NCBI GenBank assembly: GCA_947561715.1
Contig: OX387204.1
Coordinates: 6,515,001 to 6,579,000 of the forward strand
DNA length: 64,000 bases
From: Ascidia mentula
Lineage: Eukaryota; Chordata; Ascidiacea; Phlebobranchia; Ascidiidae
Reading direction: 5' to 3'
The stretch's first letter is position 1; each line of letters opens with the position of its first letter. The notes under the pieces are model-generated. The model saw only the letters and a program-made list of their open reading frames with translations. It ran no database searches and had not been told where the DNA came from. Positions 46,424 through 61,400 of this stretch are shown here, piece by piece. The position numbers and the translations under genes were made by a program.

Positions 46424-49400
46424 ATGGAAAATCATAACGAGCAAAATCAGCTGTCGCCGGACGAAGTTCACCGTCGCGCCCTGGCGAAAGGGTTGCTCAC
46501 AAGTATTTTGCCGAGATCCAGAGGCCAATCACCGGCCAGACAAAATGCTGCGTACGGCAATCCAGACTCGCTGCCTGGATCAGCTGACGCCAGTCCCAGG
46601 CCTGTACATCGAGATCTCGGTAGCAGAACCCGCTCGGATTCACCGATTATCACCGAAGGCGGTGAAGTTACAATTCCAGGCGAGGACGAGTTCAACCTGA
46701 TGTTCAATTCAGTGCGTTCCAACCAAGCCTCGGGTGCAAATGAATATTCGCTCGTGGCGGCATTCAGCAAAATTTCCAAAGTGTCCGATCCACCTACCCT
46801 GACAGCCCAAAGTACCGAATACAATCCAACACTGGATTCAGCCGCTCGCCAGAGCGAGAGAGCTGATGATACACTTTCCAATATTGATCGACCGAGTGCG
46901 CGCCAAGGCAAAGATTTCATTTTGCTTTTTTCTAAGCCTACCGTGGAAACCAAGACGCAATCTCAAGAACCACAGAGAATAGATAACTCAAACGAGGAGA
47001 GAGGAATCGACAGCGGTCGAGCCATGGGACGTCGTCGTCGTACCCGTACACCAGGCACTAGAACCAGGCGACAGCAGCCAGGAAACTCGCAACGGACTGA
47101 GGAAGGCAATAGCACAGTAACAAACGTAACCTTAGGCAAAGCTAAGCCGTACTTGCCTTCATACATTCAACCCATGGCTGACGTTAGCCGTCCAACTGCT
47201 TTGTCTTATGTGAATGACTACAATGGGCCTTTGCAGCGACGAAACTCCAGCCAGGGGCAAAGTGTCACAATAAACTCGCTGGGTGACGTTCCAAGTCGCA
47301 GGCCAGCGAAGAAGGGTTTTGTCAAGCGTCATCGGGCACGCCCAGGAGATAATCGACTGTCAAGCAGTAGCAGTGGCGATAGCAGTGATGAAGGTGACGA
47401 CAAAACGCCGAAACGTACAAGCAACGACAATTTGCGGCACGATACGACCGGTCACGAATCGGGCCCTTATCCATCACAACGTCCAAGGACGAGAACAAGG
47501 CAACGTCGACCTAGACAGAGTCAACAAGTGGTGGTATCACACACTCCAGATTACATTCGAACTCGCAAAATTTCCCAACCTGCTGTGTCATCAGCAAAAC
47601 AATCCGATTTCTCAGATCACTTGAACGGTCGGAATACCAATAGCAGGAAACAATATTTGGCTGAAGAGGTTAATAAATACTCCACGCTGCCCGATAACTT
47701 CCGTCAATCACTCGGGCAAGGCAGCTCAGAGCTTGCTCGCTCGACAACAAGCGATCAGTCAAAGCCATACGTTCCAAAGCAGACGAGTAAACTGCTGGAT
47801 GATATAAATCAGAATGTTTTGCCGAATCGTCACGAGTTAATCATTGGCGCAGAACAAACATCGGTCTCCTTAGATGGCACAAGGAAGGCAAGAAACGTCG
47901 CTCACCAAAGCAACCCAAATCAATCACAAACGAAACACTCGCCGTCAAGCGCAGTTCTACACAGCAACAAGACTAGTGGAAAAGTTGACCTACATGGCGC
48001 TGCCTCGGGGCGTAAAGGATCTATAGACAAGGCCGCCGTGCAATTGCCCCAGAACAAACCGACAATTGATGATTTACGAAATCTTTTCAACAGTACCGAC
48101 GGCGCACCAAAGACCGACTTTGGCCAGGTGTATAGCCAAAGCAGTAGCAAGAAACAGTCACCACGCACAAGTTCGTCATCGCGCAAATCAAGTGTTTCTG
48201 AACAGACACATCTAGATGTGGCAGAAATAGTGTACAGACCGCGCATGATAGAAGCACGCAAGGTAGGAGAGGACTATTGGCCTCGGGATGAGGACACAGA
48301 GAAATTGCTCAACAAAAATTATGTAACCCCTAAAACCCCTGGGGAAGATGTGGTGCAAGGTCAAGCTTTAAGCAACCACATCCCTAACACAGAAAACACG
48401 AACAGTATGAACAATGGGGGTGGCGTTGTTAGCGGAAATGACTTTCCTGTTGATGTTGTGCGTTCACCAAAGGAAACCAACCTTAACGATGGTGGTGCAA
48501 ATTATTTTAGTGTGCCAGTAAATGTTGAGTCAGTCAATACCAGTAGTCCAGTGAACCATACAGATTCAACGCAAGCGAATGAACAAACCAATGTTAAACC
48601 AAAAGATAATAATAAACCTGAGCATATAAACCAGTTAAGTGAAAGTGATAAATCATTCGCGTGGAACTTTGAAGAAACAGATGCAAAGTTAAAGGAGTTC
48701 AATGTATTGGACTTGAAAAACAAAGGAACTCCAACCTCACAAATCACAGAACAGGTCCTCAAAGACATCACTGAAAGTCTCCATGACATATCAATAGGTG
48801 GAAAACCAGTATATAAAGCTCCTACGTTTGATATGTCAGTACCTGTTGGTGAAATATACCAAGAAGAGAATGCAGAAGCCAACGCAGTCCATGCTGCAAA
48901 GATGACTTCCTCACGGAAGAGTAGTGTTGTGTCACAATCTACCGCTCTCCCTCGTAAATCAACATCTCAAGCTCCTACAACAAAGATTGATGTTGCAGAC
49001 ATTGATGAGGGCTGCTTTACAGAAGAAGACACCTCCAGACCCAGCTTGCTTGATCAGCCCACTGCTCTCTTAAGTTCGGTGAATGGACTAACCAACGGTG
49101 TTGATGGTGCCTTAAGACGAAGAAGAAAATACTCAGCTGGTACTCAGGGTACCTCGGACACAACTAGCATCAGTACTGGTGCTGATTCCAGCAGATCCTT
49201 GAGTGATCCAATGCCCCATGGAGAAATTCCCATCCAAGAGTCGGGAAAAAACATAATGGAAATAATTGAGAGCAAAAAAGACCACACACTTGATAATTCT
49301 GTGAGTGATTTGTCCATTTTCAGTGAAAACATGTCTGTGCAGGATGAATTTGGTGAAGATATTGGAGACTCCAACCTTGATAAATCTGACTTCAAAAAAC

Positions 49401-52400
49401 CACATGCTGGAAAAACAGGTGCCAAAGTTGTAAAAAAGAAATCGTTTAGTGACCCTATCAAGAATGCTGTCGAAACAGCAGGAAAAATGGGTAAAGTACA
49501 ATCTCCAGTACAAGAGTCTGCTCTTTATACATCTTCCAGTGAGCCTAACCTGTCTGAACAAATGGATGACCTAGGTGACCTAAATGGATTTAAGATGCTT
49601 CATGGTCATGGGTCACAAATGGATATGATGCATCATAGGCGCGTGTCTCACACAACCATGACCATCCAGGGAGATCTCAAGTCATCAGATTTGCCTGATC
49701 CTCCACAGTCAGATTCCTCCAATCGATCTTCAATGGCTGAAAAGTCTGATGGCATCGAACATGTGGTGGAGCACGAAGAGAAACAGTTTCAACAGCTGTT
49801 TGACAGCATGACTGTGTCTTCCCCGAATGAAAGTGACATGAAAATGCCTGTTGCTCACACTCGCTCCTGCAGCGAGCCTGTTGATATGGATAATAATCTG
49901 ATCAAGTCTTCAAGCCGCGTCCGCAGACCTGGAATTATCCAAGCTCCCTCAATGGGTGATATGACTTTGAGTAATTTAAACTCAATGAATGCCAAGCAAT
50001 TCTCCAGTTCAGTGGGGGAAATACACTCTGCAACCTTACCCCGCGCTGCAGGCAGCCGGGGCTTGGAGTATCCTGTAAGTTCATTTTTTTTGCATTTGTA
50101 CTGTTAAGTTTGTGCGAACAGCTCATTTTTGTAAACATTCCTTATAAAATATTTCAATAAACTTGAATTGATGTGATCAAATCATTAAATATGGCTTTGA
50201 CATTGTGGAGATTTTAATTTATTTTTACTATTTGTCTGGATCTCAACACTGATAAAAATATGCTATTATGTTCTACTACCACTTTGTGTTTGCACAGGAC
50301 ATGAGAAAGCACGTGGTGAAAAACTTGTTGGATACTGAGGGGTCCTATGTGAAGTCTTTAAAAATTCTCTTTGAAGTAAGCAGTTGTAATTCCAAATTGT
50401 TACATGTTAAGTTGACGTAAGCCTAAACGCACATAACACAGTCCTCCATAAGCATTTTACATAGCTGTTTATTTCAAGGTTACTGTATGTTTATATGTTT
50501 TTCCCAAGGTAACACTAAGTAAATTGCGGTTATTTGTCAGACGTATCTCAACCCTCTAAAGCGGCCGGAAAACCACAGCATCTGCGAACCGAGACACGTG
50601 GATATAATCTTTTTTCAAATCCCGGAGATTCTGCAACATCACCAGCGCTTCTACGCAAACGTTCGCGACCGCTATCAAAACTGGGACCCTAAATACGTCA
50701 AGATGGGCGACGTGTTCATACAATCGGTAAGCTTATTTCTTACTTTTTGTATACCGCAGCTTAGTTGGCATGGACCTCTTTGGGAAAGGTGTTCGAATCT
50801 TTCGTTGCTATTTTATCTGGCAACGGACGCTATTGTGAAATTATGGTGCACATTTAAACCTGAAAAAAACTAATAGCGTTTAAAACTAATAGCGTTTTGG
50901 CATTGGGCCGTGGTCTTCGACTGAGATGAATCTCGAGTGCTTCAGTTGCTTTCAACCCTATCCGCCTTAGCGAAATGTGTTTACCCAATACCGTGGCTGT
51001 GTGATCGAGGGGTTGCTTTCAAAAACTTCCCATCGGTCCTCAGTGGTATCAAAACTCGTATAGTGTATTTCCCCTGAGTCCAGCAGGCGCTTGTAGTCCG
51101 GGATTAAAACATCACGGCGTGTTTTGTCAGTCCTACTTTACGTGTTTTGACTGGCGAATCGTGTCACTTGCATTCGACCATGGGTTTAACGATTGTGATA
51201 TAACGGCGCGTTCTGGGATGGCAAACATAAAATTGATCGTATCAAGTGTTGTTGATTAGCTGTCAGAGGGTCTGGTTGGTCATAAATGTAAGCGAGTTTC
51301 ATAGGACTAAGCACTCAAACCGTGTGTGATAAGTTTTCGGAGGCGACAAAGCGACCATTCATGACACTGTCGCGGCAGTCAATATTTCAAGTTTAATCGC
51401 CCCGCGTGCGTACCTCCCCTAAGCGAACAATCGCGCTTTTGAATTGTGACGTCGTTGCCATCTTCTTAGAGTAGTTTAGCTGTGTGCTTGTTTGCATTCG
51501 CTTGCCTTCCAGTATCAAAATCGTACATGGCAGGCTGTATGCTGCGAACCTACCAACTAGGCCCTTACATTTCTTCGTAGTACAGTATCCACTTAAAGGC
51601 CATCGTGCGTTCGTAGCTCGCTGTTGAGAGCCCTCAGGGTATGCCAGCAACGCTTGGCTGATCGCGGTTTAAATCTGCCCTTTGTTCTGCCACAAGTGTT
51701 GGACGAACTGAGACAGCTGCCCTGTGTCGTTTGAATTTTGCCTATTGGCAAACCAGGTTTTTAACTTTTCTGCTTTTGGTTGCTTTAAAAGAGCATCAAA
51801 CAAATTTTTTTGTTCTTGTAACATGATGTCACTGTGGCGAACGTGGTTGGACGCAACTGATGCCAAACATTAGTAGAATGCTTCAAGGTTTAACAAAATC
51901 ATACCGCTATGCAAAAAATGTTTCGTCAAACTCGTTCAAAAGAATTACGTCAGCAGAACCGTCATTTTTCAAATGTCCACACGACAACTAATTTCACTGA
52001 GCTTTCCGAGAACTGGGCCGTGCTTTTTGGGTTACAACCACGATCGCTTCACTGGGAGTGAAAAAAGCCACGCGAAGTGTGGACATTACAAGTTATCGCT
52101 ATACCATGTTGACCCAAAGACGGGCAACGGCGCAGAAAACAATTACCGTAATGCGTCCTGGTCAGGGAAATGGCTGCGGCGCCTGTTGTTTGTGTGCATA
52201 CGCTGTGACTCAGCCACCTTGCAAGTGAGTCCAGGTAAAAATTCCGCGCGTGCCTTTCGGACATTTTCTCGTCACGCGTTCATCTCGCCACTTGTTGCGA
52301 TCAGGAAGCAGCGCGCAGAAATAGTGTCGAATGCGTAATTGCGCCTTCGCCGTTGTTTGGTCGTAGTATTCTGTCGCGCTCTTTGTGTTATACGCGCCTG

Positions 52401-55400
52401 CGGGTAGTGCTGACTGAATGCTTTTGGCATCTGCGATGAACTTTTGCCACGCAACGGAGCGTGTCGACCCAAGCGCGCGACTGGTGGCTTACAGGATTTA
52501 CAAACAACCTCCTTCGATTTAAGTGAACCCCATGGGCTTAGCGAGCCTGGGGATTACAGTTTGGGCGAAGAATTATGTATAGCTCACTCGAGCTATACAG
52601 AGCAATTGGAAAATGTCGCGGTTACACTTCAGACCTTTCATCACATGTAATATTTAAATATCATTTTTTGATGGACGGGTGGTTTGTGGTCTATGAGATG
52701 AAATTACCCCTGGTCCCATCGCTTTCAATCGCAGCGAAACTCAACCGAAGTACGGGAATTCTTTTCGCTTCTTGAACATTTATATGTGAGACGTTTACAC
52801 GCATACTTTCCGTAATTGCTCCGTAATCCCACCGTTCTGCGTCTCCTTTGCCTTTGCTTAATTACAGCATACACGACGGTTTTCCGTGGGCGTGGACGTG
52901 GTCTGCTATACTCAGTTCGTCCAAGCATCACTATCATGTTACCTTCTAGCCGAGAAAACCCAGCTTGAACAGCGAAGAACGGATGCTGAGGTTGACTCTG
53001 CGGAAACCGCGTCCTGAGAATGGGTAAACTCTGGGACGTGAGGTTTTCGCGATTGCGGCGTTGAAACATGGGACGATCTATCAAACCCCAATTATCCGAA
53101 CGCCATGGACGAGCCTGCGATAAATAGGAACGGCAAACAGTCATCTAATGACGCCGCCAATGTAGGGATTAAACTGATCAGGGTGTACGATGCGTCGCAG
53201 CTCGCAGGGTTAATACTTTTTTGACCTTAAATCGACGCACAGAAACCTTTGAGCGCTGCAAAGCTCCTGTTGGTGCCAGTCAATATTGACTTTTGCTCAG
53301 GCGAGTTTTGGCCAATCCAGAGTACCGAGGAAGGTAATCCTACTCAAGCGGTACCAGATCAGGCACATCGGCTGCTGACGTCACGTGAGCATTAACCCGG
53401 ACCCGGCAGTGACGTGTGTCGTGCATTAGGCCCGAAGCCGGCCTGGATTGCGACCGAAAATGTACAGAGGGATGTTTTTGTTTTTGCACCGGCCCTTCCT
53501 CTGTGAAGCGGTTCGCGCTCCGCGTCGTCTGTGTGACGTAAATCGGTCGGCGCGGTTCGAACAAGGATCACTGTCTGAGTGTTGCGCGTGGTAAAATGTC
53601 GATCGCAACATTCTACTCTGAGGATAAGGTTTTGCGAACGCCTTAGTGCTTGACCTACATTGGGTTTTACACATATTAACCTGATCAAGAGCGTATCATC
53701 TTTTGATTCTTGTGCAATATCAAATCTTCGTCCGCGGTAGCACTGTGCGCGTGTCTCACATCTATGACACCATTGGCTGCTATTTTTAAAGTGGGTTAGC
53801 GCGGGCCCCCCTTCCACCCTCGCGTGAAGTAGCGGCCTAAGAGGCCAAATTTGCGAAGCACGCGTCGCCTCACTCGGCCTAATCCCCTGTCCACTATTTG
53901 CATCAACGACCGGATTTGCCCAAACTGGGAGTCGCTCGTTTCACTCCCGCTTAACATTCCCCAGCTTTGTGTGAACGTTCACCTCTTGTAAGTAACCCGT
54001 TGGACATCGCTGCTGCGTACTCCAATCGGCTTATAACTGTGTCGGCTGTCGGTAAGTGGCCGCGGTTTGCCCGCGCCATAAGAGCATGCGGCTGCGACTT
54101 GATTGTGCCCGGGAGGGAAGCTGGTAATGCTTGGATGTGCGCACGCCCTCATATCGCAACTGTGTGAAATTTTAACCATCCCAAGCCTCCTGCCCGACTT
54201 CCATCTGTAAACAGCTTCCATTTCCCGTTCCTTCGGTAAAAAAATCCGCCCTCTTTTTGGTTTGTAGTAGTGTTTACGCCTTTGAGCATATTGACGATTG
54301 CAAGTAGAGTTCATTGTAATTGATAGGTGCTTTCAGGTATTTTCTGATCAGTAATTGCATTCTGGATCGAATGAGCGAGCAGGTTTGTCTGTATATTTGT
54401 GCAAGCATTTATTTTGTTTTGTACAATGAGCGTCAGTGTAAAAAACATTGACGGAGTAAACTAAGCCAACGCATATGCGTATATTATTGAAGTTCTACTG
54501 TGGTTGCATTCTGCAGCAGCTCAGCGGGCCCTTGCGTCAGAAATTGATTTTTTAGGTTTTTACCGGAATACATAATACAGCCGATTGTAAATAATTTATG
54601 CGACCTTGCCACGCAGTGGTATGCGCGCCTAATCCGGTGTCATGGCATTTTGTACTTCTTTTCGGACAGTTATTAGCTTTCTTCCTCGTGCGAAATGCAT
54701 TAAAAACTATTGTTTTTACCTAAGGACAAACTAAATCTTTCCTAACACAACTACAGGTAGAAAACAAATTTAAGCTTACTACTTGTCCAGCTCCTATTCG
54801 AAGTACCACAGAAAATCCAACAAAATTAGTAGCACTACCTGACGTCACAACCAGGCAAGTCGACGTCGTTCTATGAAGAGCTAAGGCGTACAAGTTGATC
54901 TGACACTTGACATTAATGCTAGATACTACATCGGGTTTCCAGACCTTGGCCTGCCCAGTACTTTGTCATAATTTCTCTCTTATTATAGTTGCTTCCGAGC
55001 TAGATATAAACGTGACAAATTTTATTATTGTAGTTTGCATTTTGAAATGTATGACGTAATGAAGAATCATATTGTGTTTATAATGAATTACCGGGTTTAA
55101 AGAGTTTATTGCTTTGTTTTGGTTGTTTAATGTATTGTTGTTGGACAGAAAACACGTGGAAAGCGACAAAATTGCCTTCAGCCAGATTGAGTGGTGCATT
55201 ACCTTAGCGTCCAATTTGTCGCCGCGCAGCACTCCATCGATTTTACTTCTAAAACGAATTGTGTCGGCGCAGCCGTTCGGATTAATAGCTTTCAAACTAG
55301 TTCTCCTTTCCAAATGCACTCTCCCAGCACAACAACTGCGGCCAAGCGCCAGGCGAACGATTTTTGTTCCAGACGCGCATGCCTGTCTGTCAAAACGGTG

Positions 55401-58400
55401 CACATTTCCTATGCTGTAGAAAGCAACACCACAAGTTCTGTCGTCGTTTCGGCGACCACCTGTAGGAAAACGACCCAGGCACTCGAAATGCCGACCCCAA
55501 CTTTGCTCATGTGTGTATTTTCTTATTTAAGTGAGATTTTGTCTTAATTGCGGATACGTTTCACGTACCCATGGGGTAGGTTAAGAAGTTTTAACCCGTT
55601 CCGCTGCCGATTGAAAACTTTGCTTTGTAACATTGTCCATTTGAAATGTTTCTGTCCTTGCTTTTAACGTTTTTACGCAGTTTCTGGCATGAATTGTGTA
55701 CGGCAACTTTCCGCAGGTAACAAAATATGGCAGAGTGAAGGCAAACGCAAGCAAATATGTCAAAGTGAAATTTTGCTTTATGACGTGACAATACAAGCAT
55801 AAGCTCTGGCAAGCTTACGTCAGGCACCACGAAAGTCATAAATTCCATAAATATATCAGTTCCTCCTCCATAAAACCGTCCCGAAGAAAGCCATATAATA
55901 ATCTACACGATTGCAATTAACAAATGCCTGCCCAGAGATGTAGCAGACCGCATCGGACAGTTCAATACAAGCGATTGACACTCGATCGCATCAAAGATCA
56001 TCCCTGTCAGGGATTTCCAACCGCCTGGGTCGAGACAATAAAACCGACAGCAAGGGCGAACAGCGATTATAAAGACAGACATCGATAGGGTCATGTGAAA
56101 CTTAGCTGCGCGCCGACGAGGGAACTCTCCAAGCCGCAGCATGCGCAAGTTCAAAGCAGCAGCTGATTTTCGCACGACGATCAGATACGTCTCAGCGACG
56201 TCCTCAAGTCGAAGCGATGGTTTAACGTACCATGCCTGGCCCCGCGTAACCCTAGCCTGCCTAATTGGGGCCAAATCGCGCCGAGTCTGGTGAAATCGAG
56301 CTACCTGTTCGATCGCAGTGACGGTGAGAGAGTTGACATGGGTAAGAGTGGGAATTACGTGCTCGCTGGCAGGTGACCCGCAACCAGCATCTATACTGTG
56401 TGCGTTATTGAGATGCGTAAATAGTAGATTCTGAAAGCCATGGGTACACTTCTTTAAGGTTCGCATGCTTTGTGTAACTGTGAAAACCATTCTTATTACA
56501 TGTTATATGTATTCACCGGTCTATCCTATTTGTAACGCCGGCAATAATATCCCCGGTGCATTTGCCAAATAAGATCTCCGGAATTTTGCACCTTTTGTGT
56601 GGCAGCAAACATATACTGCCTCCCTCCATCATCCGTCCGTCGACGGTTTGACCCGGCCCATTCCACATTCGTCGGTCATTCCGACCGCCCTTGCCGTATG
56701 ATTGATCACTCCGGGCGTCCCACTGTTGGTCCCGCTGTAACACAAACGTGTGAATAGATGCATTGCTCGTGGTGCGAGCTCGACCGCTGACAGGCTTTTT
56801 GTTTGTCTTTACCCTTGTGTAATTGCGCAGGTGTCCTCGTCTGCCCGTGCGAAGCGATGAGGGTGGCCTTGTGCCACACTCCTTATGTCAAATGCACACT
56901 ACGTTGTGAAATCTGCAAACGTACAAACTGGGCTAAATCTATTGTTAGTCCGGCTCCCAATAGTCTATTGCACCAACCTATATACAGTGACAAATGCTAC
57001 AGCATTAATTCTTGTTGTGTCGCAGACCAGGCATACCAATTTGAACAAGCGTTCGTAAGGATCGAACATCCTAACAAGGTCATTTGCAATCAAACCATTT
57101 CTATGAAACTTTGGCAGCAAAACCTGCCGTGGGTTCCCAGCTATTCCTATCCCATCATGTTTAATGCCTGGCCGTGTTTAAACGGACTTATATCTGATCC
57201 GGCGTAAGCTGATTTGATGATAAAGTAGTCACCTGAGGCTTAGCCATAAGTCGTCCATCAAACTTATAGTTCACTTGATCAGATTGTACAAATGCGTTCC
57301 ATTGATTAAACAGGTTTCGGTCGCGGTCAACAGCACTCCTAAAGGCTGTGTTTTGACCGGTATCTGGTATCAACCCAAGGTTTGTGTGCTTTGGTCTGCG
57401 GAGTGATCGGCTTGCCGCCAGTAGATAATGCACGAGAAGTTCGAAATTTGGAAGAATTTTAGTCAGTAAACATAGTTTCCTTATATAAACGTAGGCACCT
57501 GCGTCACAGATCGGTGACCTTATCCAAAGAGCTGTTTTCAGTCTTTTTTCTCATAGCTGGAAATTTTATATATTTCAGCACCGAAATTGCAAAAATCCCT
57601 GACAAACCGTTCATGCCCATGTATTTTACCGTCGTGGAGTTAGAACAAATGAATAAATAAGCTTAATGCGATTTCGGAGCGTGCGTGGGCGTGGGTTTCC
57701 GACCTCTGTCCCATAGGCCATTGATAATTGCAATCGACAGACTTTTGTGCATATCACTTCATAATTGTGGTGGAAGTTTCTTCCTGGCAACTAGGACAAG
57801 GTACCTTATTAAAGCGGCAGGATAACTACCATGGTGTTTTGTCTGCTTTGTAGCAGTGGAGCATCAAAGAAAGCCCATTATTTGCTCTAATATTCAGTTT
57901 CCCTCTGCTGCAGCGCAATTGGCCTTGCATGAATGTTTGTGGAGCAAGTAGGTTTAATCAACTTCGGCCATTGATCAAATGCCACGTACTGAGGACCCAC
58001 CCCGCCCTTGTGACGCAATCAAAGTCACTTTCAACTCTTGGTTTATGAGACTGATTGCCTGTCGCGGATTAACGTCCGATATTTGCTTACTGTGATTTAC
58101 TGCAACCGCCCGACTCAACGACGCAGCTATTTCAGATTCGAACGGTGGGTTAATGCCTTCGACCCCGGGGGTATATTGGATGTAATTACATGCTTTCCTT
58201 TTTCTAAATCCTGCCGACGTATTTCTGTTCGAAAGGTCATTAGCGCACGTCATATGGTTTTCATTGTATAGTGGAAAGTGTTAATGCATGCGAATGTAAA
58301 TTTACGTACAGACAAAAGCATATCAATGGGGTTGTAATTGCAATCAACTGCTCGTTTCGCTTGTGCGAGCAGAATCAAGTCTTTTTTAAGAACGTGTGAA

Positions 58401-61400
58401 CATACTATATACAGTGTATATACCCAGTGACTTGTAAGTAAACCTTTATAATGTAGTTGTATATGGGGTTCCGTATGCTGCTAGCAGGTAAATTCTCTGG
58501 AGTTGATTCTGGAAACAATGGCTCAAAAACAACCGTTTGCATTCCGCAGACCTGGGTAGGCGCCCAGCAGTAATATCGACGGTTAAGAATAAACGACACC
58601 AGCTTTTACGTCATCAGCTGTGCTTGTTGTCTGACCGTCGCGCCGCTCGAGTAACCTTTTCGCGCGTAAACAGCATAGCTGGGTTGGAGAAGGGCCTGTG
58701 ACCCTACTGCATTGCCGTATATGGGCGCTGGCACTGTTGAACTATAGCAGTTCAACGTGGGTTTACGCGTCCCGGAATGGCATTGTTTGGTCTCCGTCGA
58801 AAAAGGAACGGGGGCAGAGAAACTCTACTCACAAACTCGGGGCCCGAGTCAACAATGCATGGCGGCCAAGTGTTTGTTTGTCGCGACGGTGGGGTCGGGA
58901 GCAATGCCATCTGTTCAGCGATATACACCTGTGATGGGCTTCACTTGTCCCTCGACTGGGGAACGAGCCTGCGTTACTGGAAACCACGTCCCGTTAAGAA
59001 GGGTCTTATCTCCGGGTGTGTTGTTTCTGTCGCTTCGCCAACAGACGCGCCCACCCTCGTGCTGTTCCCGAAGGGACTTTGTGTACTCACCCTGACCAGT
59101 TCGTCGGATTTGTGCCAATCGTTCCTCTGCAACTCCGGTCGTGCGGCGCGTGTTTATCTTTTCTATTCGACTGCGAATAATCAACTCCCCGAGGAACTCA
59201 TTAATCCCAAAACGGACGAAATGTTGACATTCCCGAGGCCCGAATAATCGTGATGCGATTGTGCGCTTTGTTCGGCGCCCAGCTGGCCACGGCGCCGTGC
59301 CACTGACGCCACCAAGGCATTTATGGCCACGGGAAGACTCCTATACAAATACACATCTTTCGACAATCAAATCCCACAGCGTCGGGAATTGTGTTATCTA
59401 TCTCTCGGCAAGCAACTCTCCTGTGACGTGTTCATTCACTCCGGTACGATTCCAGTAGGGATAAAACCTGGTCCTGCGTGGGTCTCAAGATTGTTCTGAT
59501 GTAGTTTGGACTTTGTGGCACTTTTCTGCTGCGTTGTTGATGTCGCGAAACGATATACGCCTTAGTACAGCACGATGTAGATGTATGTATTCGGTCAACT
59601 ATATCTTTCCAGATTTGGTTAACATTTAAAGCGATTTTGACAACGATATTAACTTTGAATTGTTGGCACAACGTTCTCTATATTTGGTTTTGGTCAGTTC
59701 TCTTGTATATGAAAAATAGAACCTTTAAGTGTAAAAAAACTTATCCAAACCCTATGTAGACAAAACCTATTTTGGACTAACCTTTAAACAAGGATCGATC
59801 CAATTAATGTTTTACCCATTTGGAGCGATGGATCGAAACTTCACTCGAGTAATGGACTCACGTATTTTGTTTTCTTACAGTTTAACAAAGACAAGCTGTT
59901 CGAGTCGTACACGAGCTACATCGACAACTACACGAACGCACGCGAGACGGTGAACTACGTCACACAAGCCAAGTCCTCATTCAGGGCCTTTTTGGAGGTA
60001 AATATCATTTTTTGGTCCCCTGATATCGAAATGCTAGACTCGTATCATTTGAATCTATTTTGATGGTTGGAATTCACTGTAAAAACGGAGTAAAATTTTG
60101 CTTATTTTGAAATTGGGCCTATTTATTTCCATATTACGTGTTCTATCATCTTCTTGATTCATTCAGTCAAAAGCAACTTGGGCAGGCCGCCAGTCAGTCC
60201 GGCTTCCCAGCCAACCATTAACCATTCAGAAAAGTTAATTAGGAACCAGAAACGAATCAAGCCCAACGCATGTAGGCATGAAAGAAGCCATGGATAGCGA
60301 TGGGGCCACAGATTACTTTTCAGTCATGCAGGAAATGAAACTATTTAGTACTCAACTCCTTCTGACGTCAAAAACCATAAGTGTGGCTAAATCAGGCGAA
60401 ATCCTCGCCTATGCGTTTCAAGTTTCATAACAGGTAGCCACTACAGGACCCAGTTCGTGTTTTTCGGCCCCGCTACTTCAGCATTCCACGAACGCATCCC
60501 AATGGGGAACATAAATCAAAAGCGACGAAACGCTCTCTCTCCGATGTCGCGTTTGATGTTGTTCTTGTGATTTCCATGCTTTGATCTTGTCGCCAGTGAA
60601 CGCGCATTATGGCGATAGGCCGGGACCAAGCCAGGGCAATCATAACCGTTCGTCGGGCGCCTGTGCCTTGTTTATCCTGGTCGGTGCAAGACCGATATTA
60701 ATGATGGTTTTACTGGGTTATCCAAATTCCGCTGTTTCCTCATGTGTTTATCAATCATTTCCGCTTCGGAACAGGTAACCGTTGCCTCCTAATCGCAATA
60801 ATTGAGTTGGAACGAAAACATTTGGCACTGCTCGTTCTTCATTTACCGAGCTTTTCGCTTTGGCGGAGGCAGCTCCTGTAGTTCAAGGGATTTAAGCGAA
60901 ATGTGAGTTTTAAAAGGTGGGGATTAGGCTCAAAATCCCTTGAGGAAATAGGCCCATTCGCGCGCTCCTGTTCATTTAGCCTCAATGCTTCCTTATGTGA
61001 AAGTTTAAGATAAACATGTTTTCAGTGCTAATGAGAGTGTGTAGCAGCTGTCGGTACAGGTGATATATCACCACTTTGTTTAGTTTGTGAAGGAAAATCA
61101 CTGGCTGAGTATTCCTCGTTTTTTGTGCAGACTGCCTATGTTCGGTCATAATAAACTAAGATCCATACTAAAAGTTGGTTTTAATAGCCCCATAAAAGTA
61201 AAAAGAGGCTGTAACATTACATTGTACTGTCGTAGTGGTTAAAGCTAAACACAGTGTAATGTACCATTAATGCAGTTCAGTTCACCATGACAGCATAGTT
61301 TTTCATAACACACACTTTTTTCCCAGCAATGTCAACGTGAAAACAAGGAAAAACAACGACTCAGTGACCTGATGATCAAACCCGTGCAACGAATACCAAG

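Noticed and set aside
55903-56490. 195-codon minus-strand frame in the large RhoGEF intron
   Set aside because: No recognisable domain or splice context; long frames are expected by chance in CG-rich DNA.
58777-59247. 156-codon plus-strand frame in the large RhoGEF intron
   Set aside because: No family resemblance, and other frames over the same stretch are open as well.
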